NCBI GenBank assembly: GCA_028689195.1
Contig: JAQTWR010000232.1
Coordinates: forward strand, 1 to 5,195
Length of the DNA stretch: 5,195 nucleotides
Direction: 5' to 3'
Origin: Anaerolineales bacterium
Lineage (GTDB): Bacteria > Chloroflexota > Anaerolineae > Anaerolineales > Villigracilaceae
Shown here: in pieces, positions 1-5,195 of the stretch
How positions within the stretch are numbered: position 1 is the stretch's first letter
Layout of the letters: each line of letters opens with the position of its first letter
Notes under the pieces: model-generated
Told to the model about the DNA's origin: nothing
Seen by the model: the letters and a program-made list of their open reading frames with translations, nothing else
Database searches by the model: none
Translations under genes and position numbers: made by a program

Positions 1-62
1 TTCCGTGGGTCGCTGACTTTGCTGAAATGTTCTTCTATCGCTTCCAATGGCTTCTTGGACAT
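1..62 (-). CDS. ISAs1-family transposase, N-terminal fragment (partial at left edge)
   Basis: The - strand opens with ATG at 62-60 and encodes MSKKPLEAIEEHFSKVSDPR before leaving the window, so only 20 residues and two bases are visible. A leader with a hydrophobic/acidic helix followed by HFSKVSDPR matches the start of the domain that precedes the DDE catalytic domain in ISAs1 (H-repeat) transposases, where a '[ILV]-x-DPR' turn comes just before the first conserved block. The catalytic DDE residues are not in view. The start is supported by an AAGGAG ribosome binding site five bases upstream. Such a protein would bind the element's ends and catalyse its transposition. Whether the full gene is intact cannot be told, and the family call rests on a short stretch plus the nearby terminal sequence. 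Confidence 0.68.
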   Translation of the reverse strand, partial: MSKKPLEAIEEHFSKVSDPR

Positions 63-67
63 GGCTA

Positions 68-75
68 CTCCTTTT
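68..75 (-). promoter_or_regulatory. Ribosome binding site of the partial transposase
   Basis: The - strand reads AAAAGGAG here, with five bases (TAGCC) between it and the ATG at 62. This is a strong Shine-Dalgarno sequence at normal spacing. It is the main evidence that the 20-codon fragment is a real gene start rather than a chance reading frame. Confidence 0.75.
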
Positions 76-108
76 GGATAGCCAGTTTTACCCTATTTCA
101 TCACTAAT

Positions 109-126
109 TTAGATGCGATTGCCCTG
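109..126 (-). repeat. Probable terminal inverted repeat of the insertion sequence
   Basis: On the - strand this reads CAGGGCAATCGCATCTAA, starting at base 126. A CAGGG outer tip followed by a GCATCT-like core agrees with my memory of ISAs1-type ends, and its position about 46 bases before the transposase ribosome binding site is typical of an IS terminus. The partner repeat is outside the window, so its inner limit and true length are a guess. Confidence 0.55.
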
Positions 127-164
127 TGTTTCATTTGAACCTGCGCTTTTATTTTCATTCCCAA

Positions 165-173
165 TGGTAAAAT
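165..173 (+). promoter_or_regulatory. Extended -10 promoter element directly in front of tkt
   Basis: The sequence TGGTAAAAT combines an extended -10 TG (165-166) with TAAAAT (168-173), five of six bases matching TATAAT. Transcription starting about seven bases after the hexamer would begin at or next to the A of the tkt ATG at 181. No convincing -35 hexamer lies at 16-18 bases upstream (the 145-151 region is GCTTTTA). A TTGAAC at 135-140 is 27 bases away, which is too far. No Shine-Dalgarno sequence lies between this box and the ATG, which fits a leaderless mRNA. The element lies wholly outside the insertion sequence that ends at 126. Confidence 0.5.
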
Positions 174-180
174 AAACGCT

Positions 181-2163
181 ATGACAACCCAACCTCTCCA
201 AACACGCGCAGTTAATACAATTCGTTTTCTTTCCGCTGACGGCGTCCAGCAGGCGAATTCGGGGCATCCGGGTCTTCCGATGGGCGCGGCGGCAATGGCG
301 TTCGCAATTTGGACGCGTCATCTTCGTCATAATCCGCGCAACCCAAAATGGGCGGGGCGCGACCGCTTCATCCTTTCTGGCGGGCATGGCTCCATGCTTT
401 TATATTCTTTGTTGCACCTCACAGGCTATGATTTGCCGTTGGACGAATTGAAAAATTTTCGTCAATGGGGAAGCCTGACGCCGGGTCATCCCGAATACGG
501 ATGGACGCCGGGCGTTGAAATGACCACAGGTCCGCTTGGGCAGGGATTCGCAACGGGCGTGGGCATGGCAATTGCCGCGTCGCATCTCGCCGCGAACTTC
601 AACCAACAGGGACATAATATTATTGATCCGTTCATTTACGCCATTGTGACCGATGGCGATTTAATGGAAGGCGTTGCTTCAGAAGCCGCTTCGCTCGCGG
701 GGCATCTCTCGCTTGGGCGGCTGATTTACCTTTATGACGATAACCACATCTCGATTGACGGCTCGACCGACATCGCGTTTACCGAAGATCGCGCGGCGCG
801 ATTCCGCGCTTACGGTTGGCAAGTCTTGCGCGTAGAGGATGGCAACAACGTCGAAGAAATTGACAAAGCCATTCAAACCGCAAAAGCCGAGCCGCGCCCT
901 TCATTAATCATGTGCCGCACCATTATCGGATTTGGCTCGCCGAATCGTCAAGGCACGTCTAAAGCGCACGGCGAACCGCTTGGCGATGAGGAATTAAACG
1001 CGGCGAAGGATAATCTTGAATATCCGAAAGAACCGCGCTTTTTCATTGCCGATGATGTGCTGGCTTTTTATCGCAAAGCCGTCGAACGCGGGCGCGAACT
1101 TGAGTTTGATTGGAAGATGCGCTTCGATGCATATAAGCGTTTATATCCCGCGCTGGGCGTAGAGTTGACTCGCCGCCTTTCCAACCAACTCCCCGAAGAT
1201 TGGCAATCGGCTTTGCCGGAATTTCCCGTTGACGCGAAAGGCATGGCGACCCGCGCCGCTTCGGGCAAGGTCATCAACGCGCTGGCGGCAAAACTCCCCG
1301 AACTCATCGGCGGCTCGGCTGATCTTGCGCCATCGAACAACACAAAAATTGACGGTTCTCCCGCGTTCCAAAAAGGTTCCTACGGCGGACGCAACTTCCA
1401 CTTTGGCGTGCGCGAACACGCAATGGGCGCGGCGCTGAACGGCATGGCGTTATTCGGCGGCGTGATTCCCTACGGCGCAACCTTCCTCGTCTTTGCCGAT
1501 TACATGCGCCCAACGCTGCGTCTCGCCGCGTTATCGCACATCCCTTCCATTTTTATTTTCACGCATGATAGCGTCGGGCTTGGAGAAGACGGACCTACGC
1601 ACCAGCCCGTCGAGCAGTTGACGTCGCTGCGCTTGATTCCCAACCTTGTTGTGATTCGTCCCGCCGACGCGAATGAAACCGCCCAGGCGTGGAAGGTCGC
1701 CATCGAGCGGCGCGACGGTCCCACCGTGTTGGCGCTGACCCGTCAAAACCTCCCGACGTTGGAACGTCCCGCCGACGCGACCGTTCAAAAAGGCGCGTAT
1801 GTGCTGAAAGACTTTGGGCAGTACCCCGAAATAATTTTGATGGCTTCAGGCTCTGAAGTCAGTTTAATCCTCGAAGCCGCGAAAAGACTCGCGGACGAAG
1901 GTCGCGGCGTGCGCGTGGTTTCCTTCCCAAGTTGGGAACTTTTTGAGGAGCAAGACGCGGCGTACCGCGAATCTGTTCTTCCGAAAGAAATCCAAAAGCG
2001 CAAGCGTCTCGCCGTCGAGGCGGGAGCGGGGCTGGGCTGGGAAAAGTACGCCCGCGCCGTCGTCAGCATTGAGCGCTTCGGCGCGTCTGCCCCCGCGAAA
2101 GTCATCTTTGAAAAATTTGGCTTCACGGTCGAAAACATCGTCGCGAAGGCAAGGGAACTTTAA
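181..2163 (+). CDS. tkt: Transketolase
   Basis: This cytosolic thiamine-diphosphate enzyme moves two-carbon units between ketose and aldose phosphates (xylulose-5-P with ribose-5-P or erythrose-4-P). At 660 residues it has the normal family length (E. coli TktA about 663). Visible motifs, with residues equivalent to E. coli ones: NSGHPG with H29, SGGHG with H69, PGHPE with H103, GPLGQG at 117-122, the cofactor/metal motif D158-G-D-L-M-E-G with N188, H263, GVREHAMG carrying the cofactor-activating E412, and [15 protein letters not shown] with H462 and H474. The order is the N-terminal pyrophosphate-binding domain, then the pyrimidine-binding domain, then the C-terminal domain ending in [20 protein letters not shown]. 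Between KY and FGASAP it has about nine residues where E. coli TktA has about twelve. The ATG at 181 is the only sensible start, since [12 protein letters not shown] begins the conserved fold; it has no visible ribosome binding site. It is the first gene of the apparent tkt-rpiB-tal/pgi operon. Confidence 0.97.
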   Translation: MTTQPLQTRAVNTIRFLSADGVQQANSGHPGLPMGAAAMAFAIWTRHLRHNPRNPKWAGRDRFILSGGHGSMLLYSLLHLTGYDLPLDELKNFRQWGSLTPGHPEYGWTPGVEMTTGPLGQGFATGVGMAIAASHLAANFNQQGHNIIDPFIYAIVTDGDLMEGVASEAASLAGHLSLGRLIYLYDDNHISIDGSTDIAFTEDRAARFRAYGWQVLRVEDGNNVEEIDKAIQTAKAEPRPSLIMCRTIIGFGSPNRQGTSKAHGEPLGDEELNAAKDNLEYPKEPRFFIADDVLAFYRKAVERGRELEFDWKMRFDAYKRLYPALGVELTRRLSNQLPEDWQSALPEFPVDAKGMATRAASGKVINALAAKLPELIGGSADLAPSNNTKIDGSPAFQKGSYGGRNFHFGVREHAMGAALNGMALFGGVIPYGATFLVFADYMRPTLRLAALSHIPSIFIFTHDSVGLGEDGPTHQPVEQLTSLRLIPNLVVIRPADANETAQAWKVAIERRDGPTVLALTRQNLPTLERPADATVQKGAYVLKDFGQYPEIILMASGSEVSLILEAAKRLADEGRGVRVVSFPSWELFEEQDAAYRESVLPKEIQKRKRLAVEAGAGLGWEKYARAVVSIERFGASAPAKVIFEKFGFTVENIVAKAREL

Positions 2164-2165
2164 TT

Positions 2166-2255
2166 GTCATTGCGAGGAGCGTCCTTTGCGACGAAGCAAT
2201 CTCAATTGAGCGAGGGGATTGCTTCGGGCGCAAACAAGATCGCCCTCGCAATGAC
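2166..2255. repeat. Nested inverted repeat (dispersed GTCATTGCGAGG-type palindrome) between tkt and rpiB
   Basis: The outer arms GTCATTGCGAGG (2166-2177) and CCTCGCAATGAC (2244-2255) are perfect complements over 12 bases. Further inside, TTTGCG (2185-2190) pairs with CGCAAA (2229-2234), and CGAAGCAATC (2192-2201) pairs with GATTGCTTCG (2217-2226). The tip contains CTCAATTGAG (2201-2210), itself a perfect 10-base palindrome. The element starts two bases after the tkt stop codon and ends 12 bases before the rpiB ATG, so it fills the gap. No run of T follows, so it does not look like an intrinsic terminator. Closely similar sequences (often mistranslated in databases as CHCEER-type peptides) recur as dispersed repeats in many bacterial genomes. 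That link is from memory. In the mRNA it should form one long hairpin. Confidence 0.85.
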
Positions 2256-2261
2256 GGAAGG
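2256..2261 (+). promoter_or_regulatory. Ribosome binding site of rpiB
   Basis: GGAAGG lies six bases before the rpiB ATG at 2268. It begins at the base right after the outer arm of the palindromic repeat, so the hairpin would sit immediately next to the ribosome landing site. Confidence 0.65.
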
Positions 2262-2267
2262 CGAATT

Positions 2268-2723
2268 ATGAAAATAGCAGTCGGCTGCGATCACGGCGGT
2301 TTTCCGCTTAAGCAAGTCGTCATTGAGTCCGTTCAAGCCGCCGGACATGAAGTCGTTGACGTTGGCACATTCAGCGCCGACGCGGTGGATTTTCCCGATT
2401 TCGCAAAAAAAGTCGGCGGGAAGATTCAAAGCGGCGAAGCCGAGCGCGGCGTTTTAATCTGCGGTTCGGGCATTGGCGCGGCGATTGCGGCGAATAAAAT
2501 GAAGGGCGTTTACGCTTCCATTTGCCATGATACGTATTCCGCCGCGCAGGGCGTGATGCACGATGCGATGAACGTTCTCTGTCTCGGCGGGCGCGTGATT
2601 GGACCCGAACTCGTCAAAGTTTTAATCCCCGCCTTTTTGAACGCGCGCTATTTGGGCAACGACGTCGGCGGCGAAAGACTCGCAAGGCGCGTGGAAAAAA
2701 TCAAAATGTTGGAAGAAAATTAG
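2268..2723 (+). CDS. rpiB: Ribose-5-phosphate isomerase B (RpiB/LacAB family)
   Basis: RpiB interconverts ribulose-5-phosphate and ribose-5-phosphate in the cytosol, feeding both substrates of the neighbouring transketolase. The 151-residue length is normal for the family. Motifs seen: the N-terminal MKIAVGCDHGG with D8 and H9, DFPDFA at 41-46, the phosphate-binding loop ICGSGIGAAIAANK (64-77) with the catalytic base C65, and MHDAMNVLCLGGRVIG (97-112) with the ring-opening H98. Cysteine at 65 marks the plant/E. coli-like type rather than the actinobacterial type, which uses a glutamate. The loop has Ser67 where many members have Thr, a mild change. LacA/LacB galactose-6-phosphate isomerases share the fold, but a single-subunit protein with this active site beside tkt and tal favours RpiB. 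The start is supported by GGAAGG six bases upstream and by the conserved N-terminus. It is probably co-transcribed with tkt through the repeat and with tal-pgi 59 bases downstream. Confidence 0.95.
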   Translation: MKIAVGCDHGGFPLKQVVIESVQAAGHEVVDVGTFSADAVDFPDFAKKVGGKIQSGEAERGVLICGSGIGAAIAANKMKGVYASICHDTYSAAQGVMHDAMNVLCLGGRVIGPELVKVLIPAFLNARYLGNDVGGERLARRVEKIKMLEEN

Positions 2724-2762
2724 TAATTGGTAAATGGTAATTACAACTTCCATTTACGAATT
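2724..2762. repeat. Three degenerate 7-base units and an imperfect hairpin between rpiB and tal-pgi
   Basis: Right after the rpiB stop come three successive 7-base units, TAATTGG, TAAATGG and TAATTAC (2724-2744). AATTGGTAAATGG (2725-2737) also pairs with CCATTTACGAATT (2750-2762) over 13 positions with one G-G mismatch and a 12-base loop. The stem is AT-rich and has no T tract after it, so it is a poor terminator. It may be a small dispersed repeat or spacer. Confidence 0.55.
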
Positions 2763-2767
2763 TAACT

Positions 2768-2771
2768 GGAG
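2768..2771 (+). promoter_or_regulatory. Probable ribosome binding site of tal-pgi
   Basis: GGAG (in ACTGGAGTC) lies 11 bases before the ATG at 2783. The spacing is long but still usable. There is no better purine-rich stretch, and no other in-frame start fits the conserved transaldolase N-terminus. Confidence 0.5.
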
Positions 2772-2782
2772 TCAATAACCTA

Positions 2783-5195
2783 ATGTCGGAATCAATCAAG
2801 AAGCTCACCTCCTTAAAACAATCCCTCTGGTACGACAATATTCAACGCAGCCTGCTCGAAAGCGGCGAACTCAAAGCCATGATCGAGCGCGGCGATATTC
2901 GCGGCGTGACCTCTAATCCGACCATCTTTCAAAACGCGATTGCGAAAACGAACGATTATGACTCCGCATTAATTCCGCTGGCGTGGGCGGGTTGGAACGC
3001 GGAAAAGATTTTCTGGCAGCTCGCCATCGAAGATATTCAGCAAGCCTGCGACCTCTTCCGCCCGCTGTATGACGAGACCAAATGCGGCGACGGCTATGTC
3101 AGCCTCGAAGTCAGCCCGTATCTCGCGAACGACGCCGAAGGCACAATCAAACAGGCAAAAGAATTGTGGCAGCGCGTGAACCGTCCCAATTTGATGGTGA
3201 AAATTCCAGCCACCAAAGCCTGCATTCCCGCCATTCGCGCCGCGATTGCCGCGGGCATTAATGTCAACGTCACGCTGATTTTTTCGCTGGCGCGTTATGC
3301 CGAAGTGATGGAAGCCTATCTCGCGGGGCTTGAAGACCGCGTCGCAAAAAATCAACCGATTGATTCAATCGCTTCCGTCGCGTCGTTCTTCGTCTCGCGC
3401 GTAGATACAAAAGTGGATCCGCGTTTGAGCGTTGAAGAACTCAAAGGCAAAGCCGCAATTGCAAACGCCAAACTTGCCTATCACGCTTTCGAGGAATTCT
3501 TCACCTCCGCGCGCTTCCATCAAATCAAGACGCGTTTCAGCGCGCGCATTCAACGTCCACTGTGGGCTTCCACCGGCACAAAAAATCCCGCGTACTCCGA
3601 CACGCTCTACGTTGATACGCTCATCGGTCCCGACACCGTCAACACCGTTCCGCCCGCCACGCTCGACGCCTTCCGCGATCACGGCAACGCGAGTCTCACC
3701 ATCACGCGCGGATTGGACGAAGCCAAAGAACAAATCGCGCAGATTGAAGCGCTGGGCGTTTCGATGGATCAAGTCACAAAAGAATTGGAAGACGAAGGCG
3801 TAAAATCTTTTGCGGATGCGTTTACCACGTTGCTCGCCGCGATTGAAGACAGAAGAAAAACCGCCGCGGATTCTCTTTCCTTTGTATCTGATTCTGTTTC
3901 TCAAAGATTATCCAAGATTGAATCCGATTCCGTCCCCGCCCGAATTTGGGCGCATGACCCCGCGCTTTGGGCAACCGACGAAGCGGGACAAGCCGAAGTA
4001 AAAATTCGTCTCGGCTGGCTCAACTCTGTTGATGATGCGCGCGCGCGGCTGGATGGATATTTATCCTTCGCAAAGCAAATCCACGACGAAGGCATTGACC
4101 GCGTTCTGGTGATTGGCATGGGCGGCTCGTCGCTCACCGCCGAAGTGTTATCGTCCCTGCTTGCGGGCGCAAATATCGAAGCGAAGTTATCTCTTGCTAT
4201 TTTAGATTCTGCTGACCCAAGTCAAGTCGCGCAGGCTTTTGAAGATTGTCCGCCAGAAAAATCTTTGTACATTCTCTCCAGTAAATCGGGCGGCACCGCC
4301 GAACTTTTGGCGGCGTTTGATTATGTCTGGAAATTGAGCGGCGGCAATGGCTCGCGCTTTGTCGTCATTACCGACGCGGGCACGTCGCTTGAAAAATTGG
4401 CGAAAGAACGCGGCTTTAGAAAAATATTCAACGCCGATTCAAATGTCGGCGGTCGCTTCTCGGCGTTGACTGATTTCGGTTTAGTCCCCGCTGCTTTGCT
4501 CGGCATGGATATTGAAAAGTTATTAGCCTCCGCCGAAAAGATGAAAAATAATTCAAACTCTGCATACAGCGCGGGCATTGTACTCGGCGCGCTCATCGCA
4601 GAATCCGCCTTGGCTGGCAGGGATAAACTCACCGTCGTCGCCGACGCGCCGATCTCCGCGCTGGCAAATTGGATCGAGCAGGTCGTCGCCGAATCCAGCG
4701 GCAAGTATGGCAAGGGAATTTTGCCCGTCGCGTTAGAGCCGCTCGGCGCGCCTGATGTTTACGGCGACGATCGTCTCTTTGTTTATCTGCGAAATAATAG
4801 CGAGTTTGACAGCGGCGTTGCCGCGTTGAAAAAAGCGGGACAGCCCGTAATCGAATTTCAAATTGACAGCCCCTACGATGCGGGCGCGGAATTCTTCCGC
4901 TGGGAAATGGCGATCTCGGTCGCCTGTCATATTTTGGGAGTCAACGCCTTTGACCAGCCCGACGTGCAGGACAGCAAACTCCGCACGATTGCGAAGATCA
5001 AAGATTTTCAAGCCACCGGCAAACTCGCAGAAGCGGATTTGACCGAGATGAAAGACGCGAAGCGCGCGCTGGATGAATTCCTCGCGCAGGCGGGCGCGGG
5101 AAATTACGTTTCCATCAACGCTTATCTGCCGCGCAATCAGAAAATGACCGACGCGATTCAAAATCTTCGCGCCGCGATTCGCGCAAAGACCAAAT
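2783..5195 (+). CDS. tal-pgi: Bifunctional transaldolase / glucose-6-phosphate isomerase, partial at the right edge
   Basis: This is one open frame of 804 complete codons with no stop, continuing beyond the window. The transaldolase half (about residues 10-355) has D18 in WYDNIQR, GVTSNPTIF (41-49, N45), E109 in SLEVSP, the Schiff-base lysine K140 in LMVKIPAT, NVTLIFS (162-168), SR at 205-206 and LWASTGTKNP (260-269). After a polar linker (about 356-386) comes a phosphoglucose isomerase half with two SIS-type sugar-phosphate regions: GMGGSS (445-450), SSKSGGTAE (499-507), VGGRFS (555-560), the probable catalytic base E637 in ESSGK, and FDQPDVQDSK (723-732) with the conserved lysine K732. The first half exchanges three-carbon units between fructose-6-P and erythrose-4-P; the second converts fructose-6-P to glucose-6-P. 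Known fusions run to roughly 930-950 residues (recalled), so about 130-150 C-terminal residues are missing here. These probably include a GPRFLHSTGQLHKGG-like segment that may carry the catalytic histidine. The ATG at 2783 is preceded by GGAG. Confidence 0.94.
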   Translation, partial: MSESIKKLTSLKQSLWYDNIQRSLLESGELKAMIERGDIRGVTSNPTIFQNAIAKTNDYDSALIPLAWAGWNAEKIFWQLAIEDIQQACDLFRPLYDETKCGDGYVSLEVSPYLANDAEGTIKQAKELWQRVNRPNLMVKIPATKACIPAIRAAIAAGINVNVTLIFSLARYAEVMEAYLAGLEDRVAKNQPIDSIASVASFFVSRVDTKVDPRLSVEELKGKAAIANAKLAYHAFEEFFTSARFHQIKTRFSARIQRPLWASTGTKNPAYSDTLYVDTLIGPDTVNTVPPATLDAFRDHGNASLTITRGLDEAKEQIAQIEALGVSMDQVTKELEDEGVKSFADAFTTLLAAIEDRRKTAADSLSFVSDSVSQRLSKIESDSVPARIWAHDPALWATDEAGQAEVKIRLGWLNSVDDARARLDGYLSFAKQIHDEGIDRVLVIGMGGSSLTAEVLSSLLAGANIEAKLSLAILDSADPSQVAQAFEDCPPEKSLYILSSKSGGTAELLAAFDYVWKLSGGNGSRFVVITDAGTSLEKLAKERGFRKIFNADSNVGGRFSALTDFGLVPAALLGMDIEKLLASAEKMKNNSNSAYSAGIVLGALIAESALAGRDKLTVVADAPISALANWIEQVVAESSGKYGKGILPVALEPLGAPDVYGDDRLFVYLRNNSEFDSGVAALKKAGQPVIEFQIDSPYDAGAEFFRWEMAISVACHILGVNAFDQPDVQDSKLRTIAKIKDFQATGKLAEADLTEMKDAKRALDEFLAQAGAGNYVSINAYLPRNQKMTDAIQNLRAAIRAKTK

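Larger units (their letters stand above)
1..126 (-). mobile_element. Left end of an ISAs1-like insertion sequence, cut by the window edge
   Basis: Two things seen in the sequence define this end. Reading leftward from base 126, the - strand begins CAGGGCAATCGCATCTAA, which resembles the CAGGG-starting terminal repeats I recall for ISAs1-family elements. A short untranslated stretch follows, then a ribosome binding site and the start of a transposase-like gene that runs off the left edge. The transposase is transcribed away from tkt. If the boundary is right, the chromosome resumes at base 127, and the bases just after it (about 8-10, TGTTTCATTT) would be one copy of the target duplication. 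The other end lies outside the window, so neither the matching inverted repeat nor the duplication can be confirmed. Confidence 0.65.
181..5195 (+). other. Probable sugar-phosphate operon tkt-rpiB-tal/pgi, open at the right edge
   Basis: The three genes share a strand with gaps of 104 and 59 bases. No T-tracted terminator and no convincing new promoter is visible in either gap. Their products handle connected substrates: RpiB makes ribose-5-P, Tkt and Tal shuffle carbon to fructose-6-P, and Pgi turns that into glucose-6-P. The grouping is inferred; the repeat in the first gap could uncouple tkt from the rest. Ribulose-phosphate 3-epimerase and the oxidative enzymes (zwf, gnd) are not in view and may lie to the right or elsewhere. 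Confidence 0.7.

Noticed and set aside
85..90. TAAAAC on the - strand as the -10 box of the transposase promoter
   Set aside because: It matches only weakly, and no recognisable -35 lies at the proper spacing, so it is not listed as a feature.
135..140. TTGAAC as the -35 box of the tkt promoter
   Set aside because: It is 27 bases from the TAAAAT box, far beyond the usual 16-18, and there is no -10-like hexamer at the right distance from it.
109..387. A 92-codon - strand frame spanning the tkt start
   Set aside because: It crosses the IS end, the leader and the conserved first codons of tkt, with no sensible product; it is a shadow frame.
1943..2209. A + strand frame ending in CHCEERPLRRSNLN
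   Set aside because: Most of it is tkt in another frame, and the tail is a translation of the palindromic repeat, a common source of false genes.
2166..2255. The large palindrome as an intrinsic terminator of tkt
   Set aside because: No run of T follows the outer stem; it is followed by GGAAGG and the rpiB start codon. Partial termination remains possible, but the sequence does not show it.
3365..3904. A 179-codon open frame on the - strand inside tal-pgi
   Set aside because: It lies opposite the well-supported transaldolase half, its translation matches nothing I recognise, and it is explained by the GC-rich codon pattern of the real gene. The same applies to the - strand frames at 2969-3355, 4321-4713 and 4733-5161.

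Overview
The window carries a compact sugar-phosphate gene cluster, all on the + strand: transketolase (tkt, 181-2163), ribose-5-phosphate isomerase B (rpiB, 2268-2723) and a fused transaldolase/glucose-6-phosphate isomerase (tal-pgi, 2783 to beyond the right edge). The left edge holds the end of an insertion sequence that points away from the cluster. No stretch over 300 bases lacks a gene, and I see no RNA gene, CRISPR array or convincing intrinsic terminator.

Organism: the Tal-Pgi fusion, the moderate GC content and a dispersed palindrome starting GTCATTGCGAGG together suggest a bacterium of the Chloroflexota, perhaps class Anaerolineae. This is inference from recalled family distribution. 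Tal-Pgi fusions also occur in other phyla, so the assignment is moderate at best.

Layout: bases 1-126 look like the left end of an ISAs1-family element, with a CAGGGC-starting terminal sequence at 126-109 and the first 20 codons of a transposase on the - strand. Bases 127-180 are a short leader holding an extended -10 box so close to the tkt ATG that the transcript may be leaderless. The 104-base tkt-rpiB gap is almost filled by one nested inverted repeat (2166-2255). The 59-base rpiB-tal gap holds three degenerate 7-base units and a small imperfect hairpin.

Function: Tkt, RpiB and Tal are three of the four usual enzymes of the non-oxidative pentose phosphate pathway; ribulose-5-phosphate 3-epimerase (rpe) is absent here. 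The Pgi half joins the fructose-6-phosphate made by Tal and Tkt to glucose-6-phosphate. The short gaps and common strand suggest one operon continuing to the right. These are well-known enzymes. The less ordinary points are the fusion, the IS junction 54 bases from tkt, the possible leaderless start, the repeat placed inside the operon and a small deletion near the transketolase C-terminus. I found no evidence of a wholly new system.
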